Below are positions 7,241 through 15,900 of a DNA stretch of 37,253 bases, piece after piece. The DNA lies in assembly GCA_027487435.1 (NCBI GenBank), contig JAIYDP010000211.1, forward strand, positions 1-37,253, read 5' to 3'. The stretch is from Verrucomicrobiaceae bacterium (lineage in GTDB: Bacteria > Verrucomicrobiota > Verrucomicrobiia > Verrucomicrobiales > Akkermansiaceae). A program made the position numbers and the translations under genes. Position 1 is the first letter of the stretch. Each line of letters starts with the position of its first letter. The notes beneath the pieces are model-generated. The model searched no databases, was not told the DNA's origin, and saw only the letters and a list, made by a program, of their open reading frames with translations.

Positions 7241-8071
7241 TTAGTCTAACACCGGATCGGCCAAAGGCTGCAAACTGATTGCAATTTTTTTCAAAAACTC
7301 ATCCTGATCCATATCCCAATACCGTTGCGAAAAAATTTCCACCTCGGTGTGGCCACAGAATCCGGCTTGTTTGACCCATTGATCAATGATGCCAACGTTG
7401 CAGATCCCTTCTCCGGGAAGCCCTCGATCCAACAAGACGTGATTCATATCGGGCTTAAAGTCGCAGACGTGAAACGCAAATAAGCGCGATTCATCGGCGC
7501 AGCGCTCGATTTCCTCTAGCAAGTTCAATTCCCACCAGACGTGATAAACATCGAGAGCGACACCTAGCAAGGGATGTGAGAGACGTTCAACGAGGTCGTT
7601 TGCATCTTTCATGCTGCAAACGGCAGAGCGATCACCTGCATACATCGGATGCAACGGTTCTACGGCAAGTCGGATGCCCGCAGCTTCAGCAAAAGGGAGA
7701 ATTTCCTCTATCCCACGCTCGATCTGCACATAATTCTCGCTGGGGATTTGTCCAGGTGTCGCACCGCAGACCAGAACGACCATGGGCAAGCCCAATTCCT
7801 CGGCTTCCATAATGGCTTTCTGATTTTCGACGATCGCCGCCTTTCGTCCCTCTTCCGTATGCGAGGTAAAAAATCCGCCGCGAACGAGCGATGTACCTTG
7901 TAAGCCCGAGTCGCGAATTTTTTGGCGAACATGTGCGAGATTTTTTCCTGCGATATGTTCACGCCACACGGAGATACCACCGAACCCATGTCGCGCATAG
8001 CCCTCGATGCATTGATCGATGCTCCATGGTTTCGTCGTGAAAGTATGAATCGTCGTATGACAAAGTTGCAT
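7241..8071 (-). CDS. Sugar phosphate isomerase/epimerase family protein (xylose-isomerase-like TIM barrel)
   Basis: This 276-residue cytoplasmic protein lacks a signal peptide. Metal-ligand positions typical of the AP-endonuclease-2/xylose-isomerase-like barrel are present in order: Glu138 (AVEPLHP), Asp174 and His177 (LDVYHVWWE), His201 (FHVCD), a G-EG turn at 219-222 and Glu245 (EVEIFS). Family members isomerise or epimerise ketoses, myo-inositol derivatives or hydroxypyruvate; the substrate cannot be read from sequence. The ATG at 8071 puts the first strand (LCHTTIHTFTT) at the N-terminus, as expected. It stands alone between a hydrolase and the ammonium transporter, on the same strand as both, with gaps of 212 and 147 bp, so it is probably its own transcription unit. 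Confidence 0.88.
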   Translation of the reverse strand: MQLCHTTIHTFTTKPWSIDQCIEGYARHGFGGISVWREHIAGKNLAHVRQKIRDSGLQGTSLVRGGFFTSHTEEGRKAAIVENQKAIMEAEELGLPMVVLVCGATPGQIPSENYVQIERGIEEILPFAEAAGIRLAVEPLHPMYAGDRSAVCSMKDANDLVERLSHPLLGVALDVYHVWWELNLLEEIERCADESRLFAFHVCDFKPDMNHVLLDRGLPGEGICNVGIIDQWVKQAGFCGHTEVEIFSQRYWDMDQDEFLKKIAISLQPLADPVLD

Positions 8072-8160
8072 AGCAAAACTCTATCACAGCACACCCGCCT
8101 GAGAAAAGCGGAATATTTATGAGAGGAGACAGAAGCGAGAAAATGGCCTTCGATCTCGGC

Positions 8161-8196
8161 AAAAAAAACAGGCAAGCGAACGAATCGCTTGCCTGT
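8161..8196 (-). terminator. Strong rho-independent terminator of amt
   Basis: A perfect 12-bp stem, ACAGGCAAGCGA (8168-8179) with TCGCTTGCCTGT (8185-8196), and a 5-nt loop. Read on the minus strand it is followed by an uninterrupted U run (8161-8168). It lies 22 nt after the amt stop and ends a monocistronic message. Confidence 0.93.
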
Positions 8197-8218
8197 TAGA
8201 ATTGAATCAATCGGAAAA

Positions 8219-9808
8219 TTAATGCTCGTAGCCTTGTTCGCCGTGTTCGGCAAGATCAAGACCTTCACGCTCAGCTTCGGGAGTTGGGCGGAGTCCAATG
8301 ATCGCTTTCACGATGAGAGTGATCACAACAGTTGCGACAACACTCAATGCGATAGTCAAGCCACATGCTTTAAGCTGATTCATCACGATGCCACCTACGC
8401 CACCTGCGTCAACAATTTGCTGAGCCATGGTTTTGTTAACATAAACATTTACCTCGGTAAGGTTTCCGTTGATCTTGTTGTTGGCAAAGACACCCGTAAG
8501 AATTGCACCCATGGTGCCACCTACGCCGTGGATACCGAAGGTATCAAGTGCATCGTCATAGCCGAGCTTGCTTTTCACAAATACTACGGAAAAGTAAGGA
8601 ACTACGGCAGCAAGAACACCAATGATCATTGCAGCTTTCGCATCAACAAAACCTGCGGCAGGAGTGATGACAACCAGTCCAGCGACGGCACCAGAGCAGA
8701 AGCCAAGGATGGAAGGCTTGCCTTTGTGCAATTTCTCGATGACAGCCCAGACAAAGCAAGCAGTAGCAGCCGCAAGTGTCGTAGTCATGAAGGCGTTCGT
8801 AGCAAGGCCATCTGCTGCGAGGGCTGAACCAGCATTAAAGCCATACCAACCTACCCACAACATACCCGTGCCGACCATACAAAGAACCATGCTGTGTGGC
8901 GACATTTTTTCTTTTCCAAAACCAGTGCGTTTTCCGAGCATGATGCAAAGCACCAAAGCAGACCAACCTGACGACATGTGAACCACCGTACCACCAGCGA
9001 AGTCGATGGATGGCATCTTAGAAGAACTGTTCCAAACACCATTCAACAACCCATCAAAGCCCCACACCATGTGAGCTAGAGGGAAATACACAACAAACAT
9101 CCAAATGCCGACGAAGAGCATAACGGCGGTAAATTTCATGCGTTCAGCAATAGCACCCACAATCAGAGCTGGTGTGATGATAGCAAACATCAACTGATAC
9201 ATCGAAAAGATCGATTGGCTGGGCCATCCAGCATAGTTCGTATTCGGCGCGGCACCTACCCCTTCAAGGAAGAAATATTTGGAGCTTCCGAGATAAGCCG
9301 CCCATGAGGGTGCGCTATCCGCAGGATGCTCACCGAAGACGAAGGAATAACCTACAAAATACCAGAGAATTGTCACCAACCCTGCAATGCCCAAGCATTG
9401 AGCAAGCACGCTTAGAACGTTTTTGGAACGCACCAAGCCGCCGTAAAACAGAGCCAATCCAGGAAGCGTCATGAAAAGCACTAAAGCTGCGCAAATCATC
9501 AAAAAGCCATTGTGACCAGGGCCGGATAAGTTGGCGAGTTTGCCGTCGGTAGTAGGAGCCATATTATTAAAATATTGTTCCACATCTGCCACGCGTTTTG
9601 CCACCTCCTCTATGGTAGGCGCAGGAGCTGCGGCTTCCTCAGCGGGAGCAGGTTCTGCTGCTGTCGTGGCCTCGGCTGTAGTAGTTTCGGCGGCGGGCGG
9701 TGTCACTGGTTCTTGGCCGTAGGAGACCATAGGCATGAGTGGCACTGCGAAACAAGCTGCGGCCATGAAGACCAAAGCTCTCAATTTCTTTGCTGTTGTT
9801 ATAATCAT
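8219..9808 (-). CDS. amt: Ammonium transporter with signal peptide and Pro/Ala/Glu linker
   Basis: This 529-residue protein of the Amt/MEP/Rh family forms trimeric inner-membrane channels for ammonium. A signal peptide (1-31) is followed by a low-complexity Pro/Ala/Glu/Thr segment (33-64), a short helix (about 65-80), then about 11 membrane segments. The pore twin histidines are visible as His277 (GGTVVHMSSG) and His427 (FGIHGVGGTMG), and the C-terminal tail GLDLAEHGEQGYEH is the conserved regulatory tail. The linker makes it longer than E. coli AmtB (428 residues). No PII (glnK/glnB) gene is adjacent. A sigma-54 promoter stands 63 bp upstream of the ATG, so it is probably induced by nitrogen limitation. 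A strong terminator follows. Confidence 0.95.
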   Translation of the reverse strand: MIITTAKKLRALVFMAAACFAVPLMPMVSYGQEPVTPPAAETTTAEATTAAEPAPAEEAAAPAPTIEEVAKRVADVEQYFNNMAPTTDGKLANLSGPGHNGFLMICAALVLFMTLPGLALFYGGLVRSKNVLSVLAQCLGIAGLVTILWYFVGYSFVFGEHPADSAPSWAAYLGSSKYFFLEGVGAAPNTNYAGWPSQSIFSMYQLMFAIITPALIVGAIAERMKFTAVMLFVGIWMFVVYFPLAHMVWGFDGLLNGVWNSSSKMPSIDFAGGTVVHMSSGWSALVLCIMLGKRTGFGKEKMSPHSMVLCMVGTGMLWVGWYGFNAGSALAADGLATNAFMTTTLAAATACFVWAVIEKLHKGKPSILGFCSGAVAGLVVITPAAGFVDAKAAMIIGVLAAVVPYFSVVFVKSKLGYDDALDTFGIHGVGGTMGAILTGVFANNKINGNLTEVNVYVNKTMAQQIVDAGGVGGIVMNQLKACGLTIALSVVATVVITLIVKAIIGLRPTPEAEREGLDLAEHGEQGYEH

Positions 9809-9870
9809 AATTGTCGGATTTGTCTAATAGGTGCCGCGTCGTTGTCTGCGACGATCAGCATAGCATGGTA

Positions 9871-9887
9871 AGCAATCGCCGTGCCAA
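9871..9887 (-). promoter_or_regulatory. Sigma-54 (RpoN) promoter of amt
   Basis: On the minus strand the sequence is TTGGCACGGCGATTGCT, matching the sigma-54 consensus YTGGCACGRNNNTTGCW at every fixed position, with 10 bp between the invariant GG (-24) and GC (-12). The predicted start would be near 9861, giving a leader of about 50 nt with a small hairpin (CGTCG/CGACG). It lies between the stop of the upstream gene (9920) and the amt ATG (9808). No clear NtrC-type enhancer was recognised upstream. Confidence 0.85.
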
Positions 9888-9919
9888 CTTTTGAGAATTA
9901 CCGATTCTTTTGGGGTATT

Positions 9920-10225
9920 TTAGCTTTGTTGACAAAAATAGCAGGCGATCTGTTGCCATTCTTGCTCGATGCTGAGGCTGCGAGCAGGCACGGGGCGACG
10001 AGCGCGATGATACCAATATGCGGCATTGGGCAGATCTCCTTCTTGGCGATGGAGGTGAGCGTGGATCCATGCTCCATCAGGATCAGGGATCTCTTGACTG
10101 AGATCGTGAGCGCGATCCCAGTTGCCGATTTTTGCATGCCAAAGGGCGAGTTGTGGCAGGCTCAGAGCTACTGGCGGCGTGCCACCATGGCTGATGGCGG
10201 CGAAAAATTCTTGAGCATCAATCAT
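9920..10225 (-). CDS. Small conserved protein with WDRAH...HLHRQEGD motif, function unknown
   Basis: This protein of about 101 residues has the block ALWHAKIGNWDRAHDLSQEI (27-46) and then DGAWIHAHLHRQEGDLPNAAYWYHRA. I recognise this as a short, widespread bacterial family of unknown function, with helix-turn-helix pairs resembling one or two TPR units. No signal peptide or membrane segment is present. The start is uncertain: the ATG at 10225 lies 31 nt after the previous stop and begins just before the conserved region; the ATG at 10270 would overlap the upstream gene by 14 nt, the ATG at 10294 by 38 nt. None has a good ribosome site. It is the last gene of the vccA cluster, directly upstream of the amt promoter. 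Confidence 0.8.
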   Translation of the reverse strand: MIDAQEFFAAISHGGTPPVALSLPQLALWHAKIGNWDRAHDLSQEIPDPDGAWIHAHLHRQEGDLPNAAYWYHRARRPVPARSLSIEQEWQQIACYFCQQS

Positions 10226-10256
10226 AGAGGAAAATGGCAGGATGTTTTGGCTGTTG

Positions 10257-11555
10257 TTAGCGAATGGCATCGAGCGTTTGCTGGTCGCCAACATTGAGGA
10301 AGCGGAGGGAAGTAGGAGTTGGTTGATCGATTCGAATCAAACGACCTTCGGGAGTTTTGATCGCAACACCGATCGTGAGGTCGGCATCGCTACCCGCGAG
10401 AACAGCGGCCATGCTGAGGAATGCGTTTGCGGCATTTTGCGCGGCGGCAACATCGAGCCATTCGCTGACCCAGACGACATGATGATGGAAATCATCTGTG
10501 GCGAAAAGCCGCCAGCGGTCGTGGCATAAAGTCTCAGCCATGGAGCGTGAGCGGACGATGTCGCCAAGAGGATCGAGCCAAAGCTTCATACCGAGTGCTC
10601 CGCCGCTGTCTTCAAGAACGATTTCGCCTGGTGTGACAGGAAACGCTGCTTGCGCGGCACGCTGTGGTCGCTCGTAGGGAAAAAGGATTTCCGCAGTGGA
10701 TTGAGGCGGCGAGTGGAGGGCTTTCATCAGTTCGCTACGCCCGCGAATGGCGATTGAGTCAGCATAGGTTTTCCCTTCCATGGCAGCGAAGGAGGTGAGA
10801 CCTTGGAGGAAAGGAGGCAAGGAAAAGAGTAGCTGTTGCGCTTCGGTATCTTCCTTGAGGGGCATGAAGCCTTGGGCCCGGGCGTTGTCTTGAAAAAATT
10901 TCGCTTCTACAGTGGCGGCAACTCCCGAGTGAAGCGCCTCCCTGACACGATGGCTCTCGTCTTCGATTCCGCCTTGCGGAAGTGGAAAATGTTGCTGGAG
11001 GAGAATGCGTGTGAGCAAACGCAGTAACGATGCTTGATCAGGAATATTGTCGTTTTGAAAGCGATGCGTGACCCAGCCTTCGGTGGATGTTTCATCGAAC
11101 CATGTACGAGCACCGACGGCGCGCAAGGCTGCCCACTGACTACCGAAGCGGTCATTGACACCAAGCCAGCCGATGAGTTGGTAGGCGGTATTCCGATCTT
11201 CCAAACCACCAGGGCCGAGGCGTTTTTCCAGCGAGGCGAGGATGCGGTCGCGCAGCTCTTCTGCGACAATCTTGTGGATGATGGGAGTGGAAAGAAAACT
11301 AAGACCCGTTTGCGTTTCTACATGAGTGACGGCATCAGCAGGGATCGCGAATTCACCGCCACCTTGTGAGAGCGAGCGAAGTTTTTCATTTTCCGCCGTG
11401 AGGCTGTCGATCTTCTGCTGCAGCATTACGACATCCACAGAATTCGTGGACTCCGCGTTGGCCGAGCGTAGTCGATAGCTTGCATGAAGCCAACCCGCAG
11501 CACCTACGGCAGAACCTAACAAAACAACCAGTGTGGTAGCGTGGCGCAAGGCCAT
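10257..11555 (-). CDS. Membrane-anchored protein of unknown function with coiled coil
   Basis: I do not recognise this 432-residue protein. A single N-terminal hydrophobic segment (about 7-25) is followed by a short coiled coil (about 42-62, VVMLQQKIDSLTAENEKLRS) and a large soluble region with no known catalytic motif. The anchor suggests a periplasmic body. The C-terminal half (about 310-425) reads like a mixed alpha/beta domain (GGALGMKLWLDP, DRWRLFATDDFHHHVVWVSEW). It starts 15 nt after the stop of the 183-residue secreted protein, so the two are probably co-transcribed within the vccA cluster. The ATG at 11555 is used because the anchor follows it directly. Confidence 0.85.
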   Translation of the reverse strand: MALRHATTLVVLLGSAVGAAGWLHASYRLRSANAESTNSVDVVMLQQKIDSLTAENEKLRSLSQGGGEFAIPADAVTHVETQTGLSFLSTPIIHKIVAEELRDRILASLEKRLGPGGLEDRNTAYQLIGWLGVNDRFGSQWAALRAVGARTWFDETSTEGWVTHRFQNDNIPDQASLLRLLTRILLQQHFPLPQGGIEDESHRVREALHSGVAATVEAKFFQDNARAQGFMPLKEDTEAQQLLFSLPPFLQGLTSFAAMEGKTYADSIAIRGRSELMKALHSPPQSTAEILFPYERPQRAAQAAFPVTPGEIVLEDSGGALGMKLWLDPLGDIVRSRSMAETLCHDRWRLFATDDFHHHVVWVSEWLDVAAAQNAANAFLSMAAVLAGSDADLTIGVAIKTPEGRLIRIDQPTPTSLRFLNVGDQQTLDAIR

Positions 11556-11570
11556 AGGGCAAGTCTCAGC

Positions 11571-12122
11571 TTAGTTATCAAAAGGTACAGGCTGAAGCTT
11601 GCTATCGAGCCCAGAAGGCTGAGTGAAGACCTCCTCTGCGGTGCGGCCTGGTCGGAGAATGATTTGAATCGGCTTATTGGGTTTGCCATTGGCATCGAAG
11701 GTATAAATGAATCGACGAATGGGCATCTCCGCCTTGCCATCTGGCGTGAGATTTTTCACCCGCGCATCGAACATTTGTTCCTCGCTGAGCAGACCTGTTT
11801 CTGGGTCATAGCCATAGCGAGATTTGAAGAGCATTTGATCGAGTCCATCATAAATCTGGCAGCCTAGAAGATTGCCGCGACGGTCGAGACGATAGACAGT
11901 TCGCATGCACGGCGTGGTTGCACCAGGCATGTAGGTCTTTTTTTCTAACACTTCATTGTTGGGCGTGCGCAGCAAACGCGAGGTCGTGCCATCTTTGTGA
12001 CGCATCACGCGGGAAAATTGGATGTCCGCATCTTCCGCTTTGACCTCGGCAGTCCCTTGGGCGTGGCTGTGGACCTGGCAGAATATTCCTACGACAAATG
12101 CGATAAGGGTGAAGCGATTCAT
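11571..12122 (-). CDS. Small secreted protein of unknown function
   Basis: This 183-residue protein has a clear signal peptide (MNRFTLIAFVVGIFCQVHSHAQG, cleavage near 20-22). The mature part contains short beta-hairpin-like repeats such as VYRLDRRGNLLGCQIYDG and SRYGYDPETGLLSEEQMFDA, resembling wall-associated YD/RHS-type strand patterns, but too few to assign a family. It is probably periplasmic or exported. It ends 15 nt before the membrane-anchored 432-residue gene and begins 106 nt after the stop of the preceding secreted protein. No clear terminator was seen in that 106-nt gap. The function is unknown. Confidence 0.8.
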   Translation of the reverse strand: MNRFTLIAFVVGIFCQVHSHAQGTAEVKAEDADIQFSRVMRHKDGTTSRLLRTPNNEVLEKKTYMPGATTPCMRTVYRLDRRGNLLGCQIYDGLDQMLFKSRYGYDPETGLLSEEQMFDARVKNLTPDGKAEMPIRRFIYTFDANGKPNKPIQIILRPGRTAEEVFTQPSGLDSKLQPVPFDN

Positions 12123-12228
12123 GTCTTGAGCCTAATGAAAGATGATGGCGTAGCAAGTCAAAAAGTCAGGCCAACAGGGATTCTCAACAAGAAAAAACTT
12201 TATTCTTTCTGCAAGTTGCCGCCCAGCT

Positions 12229-12918
12229 TCACGGAGCGTTCTTGGCGACGACAGGCGGAACATCGTAGAAACGGCAGATGTGCAGAGGCTTGTACTCGAA
12301 GGGTCCATCGAAAACAAAAATGTAGTTGCGGCGTCCGGGGCGATGCCCCCATTGCGAAGAATAAACGGGTTTTGCTTTGTTGTCCTTAACCATGGCGATC
12401 ATGACATCGAGCTCCATGACATTTTTTGCCCATTTGGCGTTAGAGACAATTTCATTCGAACCGGAATTAACGGCACGTTTTTCTGTGCCGAGGATTAGCG
12501 ATACCGTGGAGCGGGAGAAATTGAACACACGGTAATCGCCCAAAGCTAACTTGGCAGAGCCGATATCATAGGCGACAATTTTCAGCGGCTTGTCCTTGGA
12601 TTTGAGACAAGCGAGAAGAACGCGATTGGTGTTGGCGGGTAAGTCCACCCATGCTGCGGGAGCAGGGAGAGTGTCTTTTTGCGTGAACTCGGCTTGGGTA
12701 TGACGGATGACAAGACGGGGCGACCCCTCGTAAGTCATCACTTCGCCAATGGCTGTAGGGTTGGCGGAAAAATCGACTATGTCTTTGCCATTGTGAAAAA
12801 ATTTGCCGTCGATGAATTCATCTAACGCGATCGTAACGATTTCCGTTTTGACTTTTTCCTCCTGCGCGAAGACGGCAGATGACACAGTGAGCAGTAGGAT
12901 GGTGATGAGGTGTTTCAT
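12229..12918 (-). CDS. Secreted protein of unknown function downstream of vccA
   Basis: This 229-residue protein starts with a signal peptide (MKHLITILLLTVSSAVFAQE). The mature part is rich in predicted beta strands, with a GDYRVFNFSRSTVSLILG segment that resembles secreted verrucomicrobial proteins of unknown function, and a late RRNYIFVFDG strand. No enzyme motif is visible. The frame is open upstream into vccA, but the ATG at 12918 immediately precedes the signal peptide and leaves a 22-nt gap after the vccA stop, so the two are very probably co-transcribed. Placement next to a pilin-like giant protein suggests an envelope role; this is inference only. Confidence 0.83.
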   Translation of the reverse strand: MKHLITILLLTVSSAVFAQEEKVKTEIVTIALDEFIDGKFFHNGKDIVDFSANPTAIGEVMTYEGSPRLVIRHTQAEFTQKDTLPAPAAWVDLPANTNRVLLACLKSKDKPLKIVAYDIGSAKLALGDYRVFNFSRSTVSLILGTEKRAVNSGSNEIVSNAKWAKNVMELDVMIAMVKDNKAKPVYSSQWGHRPGRRNYIFVFDGPFEYKPLHICRFYDVPPVVAKNAP

Positions 12919-12940
12919 ATTTCGTTGCGTAAGATGTGGG

Positions 12941-15900
12941 TTAGATTTCATTGCTATCGAGCCAGCGGAAGGAGACGATTTCAAATTTACGTCCGAAGAC
13001 GCGGTTCGGTGATGCGGTAAGACTTGTGGGATTACGGAAAGGGACATCGCGAGAATCAACATACGAAGAGCCTCTTTGAACAAACGCCTCGCACCAGGCA
13101 CGTGCGATCACCTTGCCCGAGGCATCCAAGGCTTCGCCACAAGCACGAATGCGGAAATAGTCGGAACGCACCTGCAGGATGGGAGCCAAAGATTGCAGCA
13201 GATCTCCTTGTTGGAGATAGGCGGCATTGCCAGCAGCGCTGCTTTCGCCATTGATGGCGAGAGAGAACTGCGCGCCTGTTGGCTGCACCGATGGCTCACC
13301 TACCGTGCTCGGGTAGGAGGCATTGATGGTGCGATCAAGAGCAGCTTGCAGCGGGCCTTTGAGTTGTTCCGCTGGTCGGGTCGAGAAAGGATTGCGATTG
13401 ACGAATTCCGCCATGCTACGGAACGGGCCACGGGCACGAACTTGGTTGACAATTTCGGTGGCGAGTTGGTCGAGCTCCGCTTCGGAAATCGAACGCCAAC
13501 CTTGCCAAAAGGCATCACTATCGCCAGCCATGCCTGTCGTGTAGCGAGCTTGGGTAAGAACTCTGCCAAAACGATTGAATCGAATACCGCCATTGTTGAT
13601 CCATGATACATTGCCGCTTTGCGGGTTCACGACCGGAAGCTCGGAAGAACTCATCGAGGAAAGAACGGCTTTCCAGGCATTTTTTGATGTGCAGTTCACA
13701 TTGAAAGCACCAGCGATGCGGATGCGCGCAGCAATGGCTTCCGGCGCTCGATCTGCCGCAGCAGAAATGATTTCGTCAACACTGGTGTCTCCGCGAAGAG
13801 GACTGAAAATCATTCGTGGGTTTGTCAAAGTCTGCTCACCAGATGCGAGTCGTTTCATGTCAAAAAAGCGATTTAAGCTACTACTATTTGCATTGATATA
13901 GTCTGCTCCGAGTGTGGAGAAAAAAGCAGAGTCCCATACCCTACGATTCACATCATAGGAGAGATCGACCATGTTCAGCCCAGGTAAACCGTTGAAATTG
14001 GGATTGGCAATGGCATTTAGCGGAACGCGGGGGCTTGCGTAGGAGTTACCCAGGACGAAGCCTGGATCGAAATTGTATCGACCGAGGTTGGCGTGTTGAA
14101 ATTGGCCAACGGAAGTCAGTGGAGCTTGAGGCACATCGTAAACGATGACGTGATTTTTCCCGCCCGCTAAGGTGTTTGCCGCACCGCCGTAACCTTGATA
14201 GCGTCCGCCAGCCCGATTCACTTCTGGCTCAGAAATCGCACTTCCCGCCTCGCTAAGTAGGCCACGATTGCCACCATTTCCATCGCCTATGCCCTGGCTA
14301 GGGCGACTGAAGGCCCCAATGTATTGCGATGCCGAATGCCAACCGCTACGACCAGCATTGCTGACGTTGGAGCCATCCCAGCGAGAATTCGATACCATAG
14401 CACGCGGATTGGAATCGATCCACCCGCGCAACGTTTGCGCTTGATCTGGCTGCTCCACTTGATTGGTTGTGCGAAGGTTAAAGGCCCATGTGCCAATGTG
14501 GGGATTCACTGTGCCGTTGGCGACATCCTCGATACGATATTTCACGCGGTTCGCTTTGGGGATGATCGGCTCTGGAACGGTGACTGGCCCCACGGTGCTT
14601 GGATCATTTCCGCCATTCCATACTTCCGTTGTGCGGTTAAGAATCGCTCCCGTTGATTTCAATCCGAACCACACCGAAGATATTTTATTGATGTCAAGAC
14701 CTGCAAACTGTGGGCGTGTTTGTGTTTCGGCAAACTGCGTATCCTGTAAAAAAATCCGTTCAAACCACAGGCGACTTCCCGCAGCAAGGCGAAGATCGCC
14801 ACCTGCAGAAGTACGGAGATTGACACGATAACCACCACGCTCGCTCCATCCTGACACCAAAGGTCTTGGGGCCGCAGATGTTCCCATATCCGTCTCAGAT
14901 TGTACAGAAAACAAACGAAACTCCCCTGGTTGCAAATCCACTGCTGGAGTTTGCAAGGCGATGTACTTACCTCCTGCACGCATGCCAGGAACATCAACAG
15001 GAATCAGAGGCCCCCCGCCCGTATTCCACACCTCGCGCAACCACATTTGATTGCGCTGTTGGGTGGCATTATTGGGGGTAGTGAAGGCAAATTCAAAATA
15101 AGGATACAAAGCCCACTCAAAAAGAAAGCTCGTAGCACTCATTGCCACGTTGTAGGGATTCCAAATTCCAATCACTGGTTGAATGACGATTTGCGCTTGA
15201 TACTGCACAGGGTTGGTACCAGGAACGATAACGGAATTGAATCGAAAGCCCATTTGAAAGTGGGAAATGACCGGCGTAACAGGGCTGTTGGTATGCTGCA
15301 CATCGCGAAGGAATGCACCACCGCCATCATGACCCGTATAAGGGATCCAATTTTTGAAGCGCATGTCTGCGTCCGCGGTCGGATTCGCTTGCACAACTGG
15401 CATTTGTTGGCTGGCAACGTTTTGCCACATGATGGCATAATTCCACAAATTTCCCCAATTGGGTCCGACACCCCCCTGTCGGTTACGACTGATGTTTTCG
15501 CTCAGGAAAAACAAGTTCGGATTGGAAGGGTCACCAAAAGTAACATTGGTCACACCATTCGTTGAAGCGACGAGGCCACGTGCTCCAAAATAGGTTGTTC
15601 CATAGTTTTTACTCGCTTGCGAACGATCAAAAATCAATGACAGATCCGCTTTCATACCCCCTGCATCGACATTTACCGGCAAGCCAAAGCCACCGACGGT
15701 GACATCGTTAACATACTGGCGCGGGAGTTCCGGATTCCCCGCCGCTAGAGCGACGGTGGGCATGGAAATGAGATTATTTTTGCTGATGGAACCCACAGGT
15801 AGAGGAGCAAATTTTTGCCAATCTTGGGCATTGATGTTGATGAGCCCATTTTCCATCGGACTATTGGCTCGTGCGATTTGCTCTTGCACATTGCGAGGAG

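Noticed and set aside
8189..8827. Long plus-strand frame opposite amt
   Set aside because: It is antisense to a clearly conserved transporter and resembles no protein.
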